Shown: piece by piece, positions 36,786-46,165 of the stretch
Layout: each line of letters begins with the position of its first letter
Position numbering within the stretch: the first letter of the stretch is position 1
Origin: Pseudomonas paralcaligenes
GTDB taxonomy: Bacteria > Pseudomonadota > Gammaproteobacteria > Pseudomonadales > Pseudomonadaceae
Assembly: GCF_019655855.1 (NCBI RefSeq)
Contig: NZ_BPFX01000014.1
Coordinates: forward strand, 124,001-188,000
Direction: 5' to 3'
Length of the DNA stretch: 64,000 nucleotides
The notes under the pieces: model-generated
Told to the model about the DNA's origin: nothing
What the model saw: only the letters and a program-made list of their open reading frames with translations
Database searches by the model: none
Translations under genes and position numbers: made by a program

Positions 36786-37463
36786 TCACTCCGGCGCATC
36801 CATCATGTACCCCATGCCGCGGGCGGTATGGATCAGCTTGAGATCAAAATCGTCATCGATCTTGGCGCGCAGCCGACGTACAGCGACCTCAATGACGTTG
36901 GTGTCGCTGTCGAAGTTCATGTCCCACACCTGCGAAGCAATCAGCGATTTCGGGAGCACTTCGCCGCGCCGGCGCAGTAGCAGTTCCAGCAGTGAAAACT
37001 CCTTCGCCGTCAGGTCAATTCTCTTCCCACCCCGGACAGCGCGCCGTTTCATCAGATCGACTTCCAGATCGGCAATTTTCATGGTGGTTTGCGTGGGTGA
37101 GCCATTGCCTCGGCGCAGCAGCGTTCTGACCCTGGCCAGAAGCTCTGAGAAAGCAAATGGCTTGATCAGGTAGTCATCCGCGCCCAGTTCCAACCCTTTA
37201 ACGCGATCGTCCACACCATCGCGTGCGGTCAGGAACAGCACTGGGACGTCTTTTCCGGCGGCGCGCACCATGCGCAGCACTTCCCATCCGTCCAGCCCCG
37301 GCATCATCACATCCAGGATCAGCAGGTCATAGGGCTCGCTCAGCGCGTGCTGCAGGGCATCCGTACCTGTCATAACCCGGTCGACATTGAATCCCGCTTC
37401 GGTGAGGCCTTGCTGCAGATATGCACCGGTTTTGGGTTCATCTTCAGCTACCAGTAGTTTCAT
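36786..37463 (-). CDS. copR: Copper response regulator CopR/CusR (OmpR family)
   Basis: A 225-residue regulator: receiver domain with the phospho-Asp in [10 protein letters not shown] near 51, Lys in [10 protein letters not shown], and a C-terminal winged helix ending in [15 protein letters not shown] and HTARGMGYM. The start [10 protein letters not shown] at 37463 is typical. Transcribed with copS. It is divergent from the small PtrA-like gene, with a cop box in between at 37528. Confidence 0.94.
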   Translation of the reverse strand: MKLLVAEDEPKTGAYLQQGLTEAGFNVDRVMTGTDALQHALSEPYDLLILDVMMPGLDGWEVLRMVRAAGKDVPVLFLTARDGVDDRVKGLELGADDYLIKPFAFSELLARVRTLLRRGNGSPTQTTMKIADLEVDLMKRRAVRGGKRIDLTAKEFSLLELLLRRRGEVLPKSLIASQVWDMNFDSDTNVIEVAVRRLRAKIDDDFDLKLIHTARGMGYMMDAPE

Positions 37464-37527
37464 GCGAGCAGACTCCAAAAAACGGGTGGTCTGAGTTTGC
37501 AGGCAAACAGCGGCACCAACCAGAAGC

Positions 37528-37543
37528 TTACGAAAATGTAATT
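37528..37543. promoter_or_regulatory. Cop box 1
   Basis: TTACGAAAATGTAATT between copR and the divergent PtrA-like gene; it may serve both. Confidence 0.7.
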
Positions 37544-37670
37544 CTGGTTTCAGGTCGCTGACAGGGTGGCTTGTCTAGGGTGCAAGCATGAGCACTGGGT
37601 TGTGCTTTCGGCCCTCGACAGACCAAAAGCAGAGGTGCCGGCCATAGTTTTCACTGATGGAGACTGCCCC

Positions 37671-38030
37671 ATGAAATCGCTGAAACCTTTGCTTCTGGTT
37701 GGTTCGCTACTGCTGTCTTCTATGGCTTGGGCCGAAGGGGGCAGCGATCGAGTATTCGAACGCATCCAGCAGATGCGCGACAAAGCAGAAGCCGTGCTGA
37801 TCCAGGCGGAGAAGGCCCCGGTCGGCGAGCGGCATGTGCACATGAAGGAGCATATGAACATGCTCGAAGACATCATGAGCCAACTGCACAACGAACATCC
37901 CGCGCCAGACATGTCTGCCGAAGAGCATCTGGCCTGGATGGAAAAGCATGACAAGCTTGTAGACGACGTGCTGGGTCAAATGATTCGAGAGCACAAGCTG
38001 ATGATGGCCGACAAGGAATGCCATCAGTAA
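37671..38030 (+). CDS. Small periplasmic PtrA-like co-regulatory protein
   Basis: A 119-residue exported protein. A signal peptide (residues 1-21, ending SMAWA) is followed by EGGSDRVFERIQQM, the N-terminal signature of the PtrA co-regulatory family. The remainder is helical and His/Met-rich (GERHVHMKEHMNMLEDIM and EEHLAWMEKHDKL), suited to binding Cu(I). GGAGA precedes the ATG at 37671. It is divergent from copRS over a cop box and followed by a strong terminator, so it is a single-gene copper-induced unit. Confidence 0.82.
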   Translation: MKSLKPLLLVGSLLLSSMAWAEGGSDRVFERIQQMRDKAEAVLIQAEKAPVGERHVHMKEHMNMLEDIMSQLHNEHPAPDMSAEEHLAWMEKHDKLVDDVLGQMIREHKLMMADKECHQ

Positions 38031-38078
38031 AGATTTCCCCCATCTTCCAGGCCTTTCGTGATTGCTCCTTTGGCCTAG

Positions 38079-38105
38079 CGGCGCCTCTAAGGCGCCGTGC
38101 TTTTT
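38079..38105 (+). terminator. Rho-independent terminator
   Basis: CGGCGCC-TCTAA-GGCGCCG followed by TGCTTTTT, 49 bases after the PtrA-like gene and just before cop box 2. Confidence 0.88.
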
Positions 38106-38111
38106 CCCAGC

Positions 38112-38127
38112 TGACGCAATTGTAGTT
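38112..38127. promoter_or_regulatory. Cop box 2
   Basis: TGACGCAATTGTAGTT, 71 bases before the first cupredoxin gene. Confidence 0.55.
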
Positions 38128-38197
38128 TTGGGGTCAGCGGCCTGGCAGCAAGTGGGGAATAACATGAGATTTCCAGCGTCCATCACGAGGTCTCACC

Positions 38198-38755
38198 ATG
38201 AAACGCATACCCCTTAAGCTGCTGATCAGCACTTTGTTTATCAGCACCACTTTTCCGGCATTTGCCGAGACCGGCGGCAGTAGCAATGGCATTGGGCAGC
38301 AGACCCAGGCGACGCCAGCAACTCGTACCATCTTCGTGAAGATGGACGACATCAGCTACAGCCAGAAAACGATCGATGTGAAACCGGGTGAAACCGTGCG
38401 CTTCATTTTGAAGAACGAGGGCGCGTTGATGCACGAGTTCAACATCGGGCAAGCCGCTTCCCAGCTGGAACACCAGCGCAAGATGGCGTCCTTGTTCAAG
38501 GACGGCACATTGACACCGACCGGCATGGCCGAACGCATTGTCTGGCATGAGCGTTATGGCACGGGAGACTCCAACCCTCCAGGCTATCCGGAAGTCATCA
38601 AAGCCAAGCATGACGATCCGAATGCTGTTCTCGTCGAGCCCGGCACAACTAAAGAGTTCGTGTGGACCTTCCCTCAGGCGGGTAGTTTGAGCTTCGCCTG
38701 TACATTGCCTGGGCATTACCAGGCGGGAATGGTCGGTGAGTTTGCTCTGCGTTAG
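38198..38755 (+). CDS. Periplasmic cupredoxin-domain protein (copy 1)
   Basis: A 185-residue protein: signal peptide (1-23, ending AFA), then a plastocyanin-like fold with type-1 copper ligands His in LMHEFNIG and the Cys-x4-His-x4-Met loop FACTLPGHYQAGM near the C-terminus. An inserted helical region (about 90-130) separates the ligands. It likely carries or detoxifies periplasmic copper. A homologue follows 147 bases later, with its own cop box. Confidence 0.88.
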   Translation: MKRIPLKLLISTLFISTTFPAFAETGGSSNGIGQQTQATPATRTIFVKMDDISYSQKTIDVKPGETVRFILKNEGALMHEFNIGQAASQLEHQRKMASLFKDGTLTPTGMAERIVWHERYGTGDSNPPGYPEVIKAKHDDPNAVLVEPGTTKEFVWTFPQAGSLSFACTLPGHYQAGMVGEFALR

Positions 38756-38811
38756 CCCAGCACCGGTGCTACCCGTCGGCCGCGGGCTGGTTAGCACCGA
38801 TCTGACAAACC

Positions 38812-38827
38812 TTACTGCAATGTAGTT
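38812..38827. promoter_or_regulatory. Cop box 3
   Basis: TTACTGCAATGTAGTT, 76 bases before the second cupredoxin gene. Confidence 0.6.
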
Positions 38828-38902
38828 TGCGCGTCAGCCTGCCGGCAGCGGCACTCAATCAGCATAGGGGCGCATATCTCCTAACTACCCCATAGGCACA
38901 CC

Positions 38903-39436
38903 ATGAAACTCATATCCCTTTCTTTGATCACCACCGTGGGTTTGCTGCTCGGCGCAGCCAACGCGATGGCCAGCCCGGGCCACAATAAAGACAGCATCGG
39001 GCAACTGGGAGACAGTCAGGCTGTAGATCGCACCATCGAAGTACGGATGGGGGACATCTTCTTCGAACCTAAAGCTATGGAGATCAAAGCAGGCGAGACG
39101 GTTCGCTTCGTACTGAAAAATGACGGTGCACTGCTACACGAATTCAATCTTGGAAAAGCGGCATCCCATGCCGCACATCAGAAAGAGATGGCTGCGATGT
39201 TTCAGAACGGCACGCTGTCCCCAACGGGGGCGCATGACATGAGCAATATGGGCCATGCCATGGGCGGCATGAAGATGGTTGGTATGGAACACGATGACCC
39301 CAACAGTGTTCTTGTCGGACCTGGAGCACGCGAAGAGTTGATCTGGACCTTCTCCGCCGCCACCGAACTGGAGTTCGCCTGCAATATTCCAGGACATTAT
39401 CAGTCGGGAATGGTCGGTAAGGTGATCGTACGCTGA
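38903..39436 (+). CDS. Periplasmic cupredoxin-domain protein (copy 2)
   Basis: A 177-residue paralogue of the preceding gene: signal peptide (1-23, ending AMA), ligands in LLHEFNLG and FACNIPGHYQSGM. The inserted region here is Met/His-rich (HDMSNMGHAMGGMKMVGM), unlike copy 1, suggesting an additional Cu(I) site. It starts a run with the DUF2933 and Cu-ATPase genes, so the three may be co-transcribed. Confidence 0.88.
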   Translation: MKLISLSLITTVGLLLGAANAMASPGHNKDSIGQLGDSQAVDRTIEVRMGDIFFEPKAMEIKAGETVRFVLKNDGALLHEFNLGKAASHAAHQKEMAAMFQNGTLSPTGAHDMSNMGHAMGGMKMVGMEHDDPNSVLVGPGAREELIWTFSAATELEFACNIPGHYQSGMVGKVIVR

Positions 39437-39515
39437 CGTCTATTGATACTCGTCAACTCCGCCCAGTCTGGGACACCTATGCTGATCCAGCTGCCATTGA
39501 AACGAGGCTATTGTC

Positions 39516-39764
39516 ATGGACCATACCCATCACACCAGTACCACTGAACCGCCTTTTTGGAAGAGCAAGATTGGCATTGCGCTGATCATGCTGGCCGTAA
39601 TCGGCATCTTCTATGTGGCACGCGAGCATTACGGTCACATCTCACAGGCCCTGCCATACCTCATCTTGCTGCTATGCCCGCTTATGCACCTGTTTGGCCA
39701 CAATCATGGCGGGCACTCCCACGCTAGCGGTGCCACGGTTTCTAAGGACGAAGATAGGAAATAA
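39516..39764 (+). CDS. DUF2933 small membrane protein
   Basis: An 82-residue protein with a His-rich cytoplasmic-type N-terminus (MDHTHHTS), two membrane helices ([15 protein letters not shown] and [15 protein letters not shown]), and a His-rich tail ([10 protein letters not shown]). This is the DUF2933 pattern, repeatedly found next to Cu P-type ATPases. Function unknown; His clusters on both sides suggest metal handling. It ends five bases before the ATPase gene. Confidence 0.82.
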   Translation: MDHTHHTSTTEPPFWKSKIGIALIMLAVIGIFYVAREHYGHISQALPYLILLLCPLMHLFGHNHGGHSHASGATVSKDEDRK

Positions 39765-39769
39765 ATCAC

Positions 39770-42127
39770 ATGCGAAATTCCTCCTGCCACGATCACGGAC
39801 ATGGGCACAACTCGCACGGTCAACCGGAAAGTCAACGCGATCCTGTGTGTGGCATGGAGGTGAAATCTGATAGCCCATATCGCGAGAGCGTTGAAGGGAA
39901 GACCTACCGATTCTGCAGTGCCAAATGCCTGCAGAAGTTTCAAGTTGATCCCCACTTGTACATGGGCAACTCGTCTCATGAAGCACATCAGCATACGAGT
40001 CAGCCCCCGATATCGGCACCAGAAGGAGCCGCATACACCTGTCCGATGCATCCTGAGATTCGCCAACCGACTCCTGGCAACTGCCCGATCTGTGGCATGA
40101 CGCTGGAGCCTGTCATCCCGGAGCTGGAAGAGGAGGAAAACCCGGAGCTGAAGGACTTCGCTCGGCGATTCTGGTGGACCCTACCGCTGACCGTCATCGT
40201 GACCATGCTGGCGATGACCGGCCATTCCTTGCAACTGTTTCATGGCGCGACACAGAACTGGGTCGAGCTGGCTCTGGCGACGCCCGTGACGCTATGGGGT
40301 GGATGGGTGTTCTTCGCCCGCGGCATTGACTCCATCCGGCACCGCAGCCCCAACATGTGGACGCTGATCGGATTGGGAACTGCAGCTGCCTACCTCTACA
40401 GCGTGGCCGCTACCTTGGTTCCGCAGTGGTTTCCGGCGGACTTTGTCCAGGACGGACGTATCGGCGTCTATTTTGAAGCAGCCGCGGTGATTATCTCACT
40501 CACGCTGTTGGGCCAAATGCTCGAACTAAAGGCTCGCTCGCAGACGTCCGCAGCTATCAAATCGCTGCTGGGACTGGCACCAAAGACAGCGCGGCGCATC
40601 AGGCCCGATGGAGTAGAAGAGGACATTCCTCTAACTCATGTCCATCAGGGCGATCATCTGCGTGTCCGGCCAGGCGAGAAGGTTCCTGTAGATGGCACTG
40701 TGCTGGAGGGTGAGAGCGCAGTCGACGAATCGATGCTCACCGGCGAGCCAGTACCGGTTACCAAGCGGATAGGCGATGCCCTTATCGGTGCCACCCTGAA
40801 CACCCACGGCAGTCTAGTGATGAAGGCGCAGAAAGTCGGTGCCGAAACCATGCTGTCGCAGATCGTGCAGATGGTGGCCAAGGCCCAGCGCTCCAAGGCC
40901 CCCATGCAGCGTATGGCTGATGCGGTGGCAGGGTATTTCGTGGTTGGGGTGATCCTGATCGCGGTCCTTACGTTCTTCGGCTGGGGGCTATTCGGGCCGG
41001 AATCAGGCTGGGTATTTGGCCTGATCAATGCGGTGGCGGTGCTAATCATTGCGTGTCCCTGCGCTCTGGGTCTGGCAACCCCGATGTCCGTCATGGTTGC
41101 GACTGGCAAGGCCGCTAGCAGCGGTGTGTTGTTCCGCGATGCCAGCGCCATCGAAAATCTATGCAAGATCGACACGCTCATCGTCGACAAGACTGGAACC
41201 CTGACTGAGGGGCGTCCCGTATTCCATAGTGCGGAAGGGACAGGCGGTTACGACTCCAATGAAGTGCTGCGCCTGGCTGCTAGTCTCGACCAGGGTAGTG
41301 AGCACCCGCTGGCTCATGCCATCGTCCATCATGCGCGCGGTCAGGGCATTGCACTGGTCAAACCGGACACTTTCGAATCTGGCTCGGGTATTGGTGTGCG
41401 CGGCCAGGTCGATGACCATCAGCTTCAGCTCGGCAACACCGCACTGATGGACGAGGCGGGCGTCGATATTACCCCGCTGCGCAATCGCGCCGAGCAACTG
41501 CGTCTGGAAGGCATCAGCATCATCTATTTGGCCGTTGATGGTCGCCTGGCGGGACTCCTGGCCGTTTCCGATCCGATCAAGCCTACTTCTCAACAGGCTG
41601 TCTCCAAGCTTCAAAGCGAAGACGTAAAGGTCATCATGGCCACTGGTGATGGCCTCACCACAGCAAGAGCCGTGGCGAAGCAGCTCGGAATCGAGGAAGT
41701 GCATGGTGAGGTCAAACCGCAGGATAAGGAGAAACTGGTCGCCGATTTGCAGGGCTATGGCCGTCGTGTCGCCATGGCGGGTGACGGCATCAACGATGCG
41801 CCCGCCCTGGCTAGGTCTGACGTAGGTATCGCCATGGGCACCGGTACCGATGTGGCGATGAACAGCGCCCAAGTGACGCTGGTCAAGGGAGATCTGATGG
41901 GCATTCTGCGAGCGCGCACCCTGTCAGTGGCAACCGTGAAAAACATGAGGCAGAACCTCGCCTTTGCGTTCCTCTACAACGCGATGGGAATCCCGCTAGC
42001 AGCGGGGCTGCTGTACCCGCTGACGGGGCATCTTCTGTCGCCTTTGATTGCTGCGCTGGCGATGAGTGTCAGTTCGGCGTCGGTGGTATTCAACGCTCTA
42101 CGACTGCGCCAGGCGCGCATTGAATAG
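39770..42127 (+). CDS. copA: Copper-translocating P1B-type ATPase
   Basis: A 785-residue pump. The N-terminus is His-rich ([12 protein letters not shown]), then a YHS domain (DPVCGMEVK, residues 24-60) and a heavy-metal-binding zinc-ribbon-like domain (YTCPMHPEI...CPICGMTL). These are followed by eight helices with transport motif CPC at 429-431, phosphorylation Asp473 in [15 protein letters not shown] and [10 protein letters not shown]. The N-terminal make-up resembles silver/copper export pumps of the YHS type. It exports Cu(I) to the periplasm, where the cupredoxins and the multicopper oxidase act. Confidence 0.92.
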   Translation: MRNSSCHDHGHGHNSHGQPESQRDPVCGMEVKSDSPYRESVEGKTYRFCSAKCLQKFQVDPHLYMGNSSHEAHQHTSQPPISAPEGAAYTCPMHPEIRQPTPGNCPICGMTLEPVIPELEEEENPELKDFARRFWWTLPLTVIVTMLAMTGHSLQLFHGATQNWVELALATPVTLWGGWVFFARGIDSIRHRSPNMWTLIGLGTAAAYLYSVAATLVPQWFPADFVQDGRIGVYFEAAAVIISLTLLGQMLELKARSQTSAAIKSLLGLAPKTARRIRPDGVEEDIPLTHVHQGDHLRVRPGEKVPVDGTVLEGESAVDESMLTGEPVPVTKRIGDALIGATLNTHGSLVMKAQKVGAETMLSQIVQMVAKAQRSKAPMQRMADAVAGYFVVGVILIAVLTFFGWGLFGPESGWVFGLINAVAVLIIACPCALGLATPMSVMVATGKAASSGVLFRDASAIENLCKIDTLIVDKTGTLTEGRPVFHSAEGTGGYDSNEVLRLAASLDQGSEHPLAHAIVHHARGQGIALVKPDTFESGSGIGVRGQVDDHQLQLGNTALMDEAGVDITPLRNRAEQLRLEGISIIYLAVDGRLAGLLAVSDPIKPTSQQAVSKLQSEDVKVIMATGDGLTTARAVAKQLGIEEVHGEVKPQDKEKLVADLQGYGRRVAMAGDGINDAPALARSDVGIAMGTGTDVAMNSAQVTLVKGDLMGILRARTLSVATVKNMRQNLAFAFLYNAMGIPLAAGLLYPLTGHLLSPLIAALAMSVSSASVVFNALRLRQARIE

Positions 42128-42267
42128 CCTGCTTACACCTTAATGACTGGCAGAGGCCATGCTCTTATTGCTCACGGTCGGCTAGCGAAGCCGGCCTGCT
42201 ATCAGCGGGTTGGACCGTAGGTGTCTCTGGATTATCCCTCTTATGCGCCTAGGGCATGGGAAGAGCA

Positions 42268-42283
42268 TTACAGGATTGTAATT
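42268..42283. promoter_or_regulatory. Cop box 4
   Basis: TTACAGGATTGTAATT, 116 bases before the Csp gene and the only recognisable signal in the 271-base gap after the ATPase. Confidence 0.65.
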
Positions 42284-42398
42284 AAATTGATCGAAACGCG
42301 TTCGACGGGAGCATGTCGTATTTTTTGTGCTTGCTGAAAGCCGATGAGGCAGGAGTTCTTCAGCTAGCTAGACGACATATAATTATCTGGAGAGCGCA

Positions 42399-42728
42399 AT
42401 GAAAAATTCAATGTTTGCTTCTTGTATTCAAGCCTGCTCGAACTGTGCCATGGTTTGCGAAACGTGTGCCTCTGCTTGTCTGCGTGAGGACGACTTAAAA
42501 ATGATGGCTCGATGCATCGAACTCGACCGCGACTGCGCGAACATATGCGCACTGGCTGCTACCTTGATGAGCCGTGAGAGTGAGTACGCTAAAGAGTTCT
42601 GTGCTTTTTGTGCAAAGATCTGCCGCGCATGCGGGGAAGAGTGCGCAAAACATCAAGCGGATCATTGCCAAAAGTGCAGCAAAGCATGCGTAGAATGCGC
42701 GGAGAAATGTGAGCAAATGGCAGCATAA
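42399..42728 (+). CDS. csp: Four-helix bundle copper storage protein (Csp, DUF326)
   Basis: A 109-residue Cys-rich protein with about 18 Cys spaced CxxxC and CxxC along four helices (CIQACSNCAMVCETC, CAFCAKICRACGEEC, CQKCSKACVECAEKC). It binds many Cu(I) ions in the bundle core. No signal peptide is present, so it is the cytosolic Csp3-like type. Its AT-rich downstream gap leads to a CueR-type promoter. Confidence 0.92.
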   Translation: MKNSMFASCIQACSNCAMVCETCASACLREDDLKMMARCIELDRDCANICALAATLMSRESEYAKEFCAFCAKICRACGEECAKHQADHCQKCSKACVECAEKCEQMAA

Positions 42729-42896
42729 CATTAATAATATACTGCTCTGGCATAGGCACGGATTTATGCCAGAGCAGTTTAAAATCATCCAATGCTTAAT
42801 GTTTGGCGCACAACACTTATTGGAAGTGCGTACCATTGAAACCTTTAACGTAAAATTTTTGATAATGACAAAGCTCTACCGGCAAACGGTAATAAC

Positions 42897-42927
42897 TTGA
42901 CCTTACCAATGCGGGAAGGTTGATGCT
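42897..42927 (+). promoter_or_regulatory. CueR-type promoter of copZ
   Basis: TTGACC and GATGCT are separated by 19 bases, over the dyad ACCTTACC-AATGC-GGGAAGGT. This matches CueR operators (ACCTTCC..GGAAGGT). No cueR gene lies in the window, so control would come from a chromosomal CueR. Confidence 0.75.
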
Positions 42928-42969
42928 TGTCGTAGGGCCATCCTGGTCGTTCAATCAGAGAGGTGAGAC

Positions 42970-43170
42970 ATGTTTATCCTGAAGGTTACCGGAATGGGTT
43001 GTGGCAGTTGCGTCAGCAAAATCACGAAGGCCATCCAGACGCTGGATCAGGACGCACGCGTAGAGGTGGATCGGGCGGCCGGCAAGGTCACTGTAGAGAG
43101 CACAGAAAGTGCCGAATCGATCCGCGAGCTGATCCAGGAGCTTGGTTATGCGGCCCAGGTCAGCGCTTGA
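42970..43170 (+). CDS. copZ: CopZ-like HMA copper chaperone
   Basis: A 66-residue ferredoxin-like HMA domain with metal site GMGCGSC at 8-14 and C-terminal ELGYAAQV. A cytosolic Cu(I) chaperone that would hand copper to the P-type ATPase or the Csp store. Single gene from a CueR-type promoter, on a different control from the cop-box genes. Confidence 0.9.
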   Translation: MFILKVTGMGCGSCVSKITKAIQTLDQDARVEVDRAAGKVTVESTESAESIRELIQELGYAAQVSA

Positions 43171-43189
43171 GCACTGGCCTGCCGACCGA

Positions 43190-43504
43190 CTAAATCTCCA
43201 GTTCTGAGAGCTCTTTCAGCCCGTGGATACTGGTGACCTCGTTAGTAATATCTTCTTCCCCATCTCGGCCGCGAAGCCAGTTTGAGTGATCGCCTGGCTC
43301 GCGCATTTCCAGCGTGTCATAGGAGTAGCGCTTTCGCTTGAACAGGCTTTTCAATGCGGCGAACTCGTGGCTTTTCTCGTCTTCTATTCCGACGACTTTT
43401 CCTACAAGCGCTTCCCAATGACCGACGCCGTCGGCCAGCATCGCCTGGTAAGTCTCTGGGTCCAGCAAGGCTTGCTGTTTGAAATGAATGATGCGGTGTG
43501 TCAT
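43190..43504 (-). CDS. Hypothetical protein at the end of the bufferin-type operon
   Basis: A 104-residue charged protein (MTHRIIHFKQQALLDPETYQAM...) of unknown function, without signal or membrane segments. It has a Lys/Arg-rich middle (LKSLFKRKRYSYDTLEM). It follows bufC by 49 bases on the same strand and converges on copZ. It may be an extra gene of the bufferin operon, as the usual DoxX-type bufD is absent. I do not recognise a family. Confidence 0.5.
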   Translation of the reverse strand: MTHRIIHFKQQALLDPETYQAMLADGVGHWEALVGKVVGIEDEKSHEFAALKSLFKRKRYSYDTLEMREPGDHSNWLRGRDGEEDITNEVTSIHGLKELSELEI

Positions 43505-43553
43505 AGACGCGCTCGGAGTGGCCAAAGAGAAGTCGCTAGCCTATAGGTCCGGG

Positions 43554-44348
43554 TCATTCGTGAATAGTTGCCCTGAGCTTTAGCAAACCTTCGTTGACCC
43601 ACAATTTCAACCAAGTTGCGGCCTGCAGGGGGGCTTGCTTTCCATGTGTTGCGCTCAATGACTCGCAGAGTTCGGCGAACGATCCACCCTCGACGAAAAA
43701 CCGCAATGCAGACGCCTCTTCTGGCTCCAGGCTTCGGTACTGGCATATGAGGTTATGACGCCAGACCAGACAGTCTCGATTCCCGGCTGGTTGGGTGGCA
43801 ACGGGAAGCAGATCCCCAGACTTGGCAGCCTTCCACAGCGCCAGGGTGTTGTACTGCAATCGCAGCCATCTGGCAGATGGAGTCAGGGAAACCCTGAATG
43901 AAACCCAGTCTTCAGCCGAAAACTCACTGATGGCCTGCAGTGAAAGCGCTTCGACGTCCTGAGCATCGAAAGCCAGTGTAAAAGCCCACTCAAGCTCCGC
44001 GAGTTCGCGAATCGGTGAAAGTTGAGGTTCCGCAATGTAGCTGCCAATAAACTCGGGCAGCTTCTCACCAAGCCAGCGAATGCTGAAATGCCGTGATGGC
44101 CAGGCGGTGAAATAGGCCAGTGCGAGTTGCTCGAACGACTCTTCTCCCAGCCATTGCTGCAGCGCCGGGAAATCCTCGCGCAGCACCGCCAGCAGGCGCG
44201 AGCGATAGGCGTTATGGTAGATCTGCAGGCCTTCGAGAGCACTCAGCGCTGTGCTACCTCGGATCTGCTCCAAAAGCTCGTTGGAGGGCAGGGCACTGTC
44301 ACCTGTCAGGTAAGTTTCAAATGCAGTCTGTACGGCGATCAGGCTCAA
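43554..44348 (-). CDS. bufC: BufC-like DUF2063 protein (partner of MNIO enzyme)
   Basis: A 264-residue protein of the DUF2063 family: an N-terminal domain (LQIYHNAYRSRLLAVLREDFPALQQWLG, residues 40-70, with the YHNAYR signature) and a C-terminal winged-helix-like half. In DUF692/DUF2282 systems this is the partner or RRE-like subunit that brings the precursor to the modifying oxidase. It overlaps bufB by four bases. Confidence 0.86.
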   Translation of the reverse strand: MSLIAVQTAFETYLTGDSALPSNELLEQIRGSTALSALEGLQIYHNAYRSRLLAVLREDFPALQQWLGEESFEQLALAYFTAWPSRHFSIRWLGEKLPEFIGSYIAEPQLSPIRELAELEWAFTLAFDAQDVEALSLQAISEFSAEDWVSFRVSLTPSARWLRLQYNTLALWKAAKSGDLLPVATQPAGNRDCLVWRHNLICQYRSLEPEEASALRFFVEGGSFAELCESLSATHGKQAPLQAATWLKLWVNEGLLKLRATIHE

Positions 44349-45181
44349 GGGGTGGCCCCCGATATCACAGATTTGGCGATAGCACGGGCATGTGCTAATT
44401 CGGACAACAGCTCTTCCAGCGGCGGAAACTGGTCATCCCGCTCGATCAAGGTCGATGTCGGGCCCAAGTAGCTCAAAGTCTTGCTGTAGAGAGACCAAAC
44501 CGGATCAGCGATGGGCTGATCATGGGTGTCGATGAGGTATTGCCCGTAATCGCTGTGCCCGGCCAGGTGAATTTGCCGAATCCGCTCCTGCGGCAGCTCC
44601 GTGATGAACTGCCAAGGGTCGAAACCCTGGTTTCGCGAACTGACGTAGACATTGTTCACGTCGAGAAGCAGCTCGCACCCGGTCAGGTAACTAAGCTCCG
44701 AGAGGAACTGAGACTCGCTCATGCTGGATGTTGTCCACTGCACGTAGGAGGAAACGTTCTCCAGCACGATGGGACGCTCCAAAACATCCTGCACCAGGCG
44801 CACCCGGGCCGCGACATGCAGCAGGCTCTCCTTGGTAAACGGCAGCGGCAGCAGATCGTGAAGTTGATGGGCGTTGCCTCGACTCCAGCACAGGTGATCA
44901 GACACCCACTGAGCCTGCACCCGATCCGCCAGCTGCTTGAGCTGTCGTAGGTAGTCTATGTCCAAGGCATGTGAGCCGCCAATCGAAAGAGATACTCCGT
45001 GCATCACCAGGGGGTAGTGCTCGCCGATCGCATCAAGGAAGTAGAGAGCCTTGCCGCCCTCCACCAGGTAATTCTCGGAAATGATCTCGAACCAGTCGAC
45101 CGCAGGCCGTTCCTCCAGGATCTGCCGGTAATACTCGTTACGAAGGCCAAGACCGAAACCCAGAGTTTTGCGCTTACTCAT
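44345..45181 (-). CDS. bufB: BufB-like DUF692 multinuclear iron oxidase (MNIO)
   Basis: A 278-residue TIM-barrel enzyme. Family motifs: GLGLRNEYY at the start, FEIISENYL near 35, MHGVSLSIGG near 65, WVSDHLCW near 95, ENVSSYVQW near 140, LLLDVNNVYVSS near 175 and HLAGH near 215, with Glu, Asp and His metal ligands. MNIOs modify cysteines of precursor peptides to thiooxazole-type rings. The start MSKRKTLGF at 45181 has GGAG upstream. Substrate: the peptide encoded by the gene before it. Confidence 0.9.
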   Translation of the reverse strand: MSKRKTLGFGLGLRNEYYRQILEERPAVDWFEIISENYLVEGGKALYFLDAIGEHYPLVMHGVSLSIGGSHALDIDYLRQLKQLADRVQAQWVSDHLCWSRGNAHQLHDLLPLPFTKESLLHVAARVRLVQDVLERPIVLENVSSYVQWTTSSMSESQFLSELSYLTGCELLLDVNNVYVSSRNQGFDPWQFITELPQERIRQIHLAGHSDYGQYLIDTHDQPIADPVWSLYSKTLSYLGPTSTLIERDDQFPPLEELLSELAHARAIAKSVISGATP

Positions 45182-45225
45182 TCGAGACTCCAGCAGGGGA
45201 GTGGCATGCACTCCCCTGAACCGCC

Positions 45226-45486
45226 TTATTCGCTGGTTTTGCCACCGGCTTCGTCACATTTGGTCTGGGTCATCAACTTGAACCCTTGGCCTTTGCATTC
45301 GCCTTGGCCTTTGCAGTCGTTTTTCGCGGTCATGCAGTCGTTCTGCCCTTTGCAACCATTGATCCCGAAGCACTTCACTTCTGCTGCTTTGGTTTCCTGA
45401 GCAGCCTGGACGGGCAGGGTGGAGAACAGGCTGGCGGCCACCAGAGCCAAGGCGGCACCGGTAGCTACGTTGGATTTGTTCGACAT
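45226..45486 (-). CDS. bufA: Bufferin-type precursor peptide (DUF2282), copper-binding RiPP
   Basis: An 86-residue exported peptide: signal peptide (1-29, ending VQAAQ), then a core with six Cys arranged KCFGINGCKGQNDC, NDCKGQGECKGQ and TKC. DUF2282 peptides of this type, modified by BufB/BufC on some cysteines and exported, sequester copper. First gene of the minus-strand buf operon; cop box 5 lies about 165 bases upstream and could also serve the divergent PtrA-like gene. Confidence 0.85.
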   Translation of the reverse strand: MSNKSNVATGAALALVAASLFSTLPVQAAQETKAAEVKCFGINGCKGQNDCMTAKNDCKGQGECKGQGFKLMTQTKCDEAGGKTSE

Positions 45487-45650
45487 AGTGGCTATCTCTC
45501 TTAATTGTTTGATGGTCGCGATCCGTCGGTGCGAATGAACGAGTTAGCTCAGGCATTGCTACCGATCAGGCCCATGGAATCCGCAAGGCTGCGCGGGCAG
45601 GAAGACAGTACCGAGCCTTCAGGAGGGCCTACAAGAAAGAAATAGCAACC

Positions 45651-45666
45651 TGACAGAACTGTAATT
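45651..45666. promoter_or_regulatory. Cop box 5, between bufA and the divergent PtrA-like gene
   Basis: TGACAGAACTGTAATT in the 283-base divergent gap, followed by a second GATCAGG-GCTGACAGGG segment; likely controls one or both directions. Confidence 0.6.
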
Positions 45667-45769
45667 TTCGGATCAGGTTGCTGACAGGGCTTCGTGGTTA
45701 ACGTGGCATCGAGCTTAACGCTCGTCTCCGTTTGTTACGGGGGCTTTTGAACTTACGAGGATTAACGAA

Positions 45770-45976
45770 ATGAAATCGATCAAAACCCTGTTTGTAGTTG
45801 CTGCCCTGAGTGTTTCCAGCCTGGCGATGGCCGAAGGCGGTGCTGATCGCACGTTTGCACGCATGGAACAAGCCCGTCAGGCCTCGCTGGAAGCCTATCA
45901 GTTGGCCAAGCAGCAGAAGGATGAAGCTCCCGTCGCCGGCAGCCAAGCCAAACAGGCGGAACACGCCAACTGCTGA
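45770..45976 (+). CDS. Small periplasmic PtrA-like protein
   Basis: A 68-residue exported peptide: signal peptide (1-20, ending SLAMA), followed by EGGADRTFARMEQARQ, the PtrA-family signature shared with two other genes in this island. A Lys/Gln-rich helix and a C-terminal HANC follow, the only Cys. It precedes the copA operon by about 190 bases with cop box 6 in between. Function unknown; PtrA itself is a copper-inducible periplasmic protein. Confidence 0.78.
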   Translation: MKSIKTLFVVAALSVSSLAMAEGGADRTFARMEQARQASLEAYQLAKQQKDEAPVAGSQAKQAEHANC

Positions 45977-45988
45977 GCCCCCTCAACC

Positions 45989-46004
45989 TTACAGAAATGT
46001 AATC
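45989..46004. promoter_or_regulatory. Cop box 6, upstream of the copA multicopper oxidase operon
   Basis: TTACAGAAATGTAATC, the best match to the consensus, 162 bases before the oxidase gene. Confidence 0.75.
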
Positions 46005-46165
46005 ACCCGGATGGTTGAGATATGGCAGTTTCATACTGCTTGGTGTCGGGGGGAACTTGCGCAACGCGCAAGGCTTGAAGATCAAATCTCCCGACACTGG
46101 AGCAGTCAATGAACCCGAGACCGGATGCACATCACCGGCTCATCTGACGGATTGGACATAACGGC

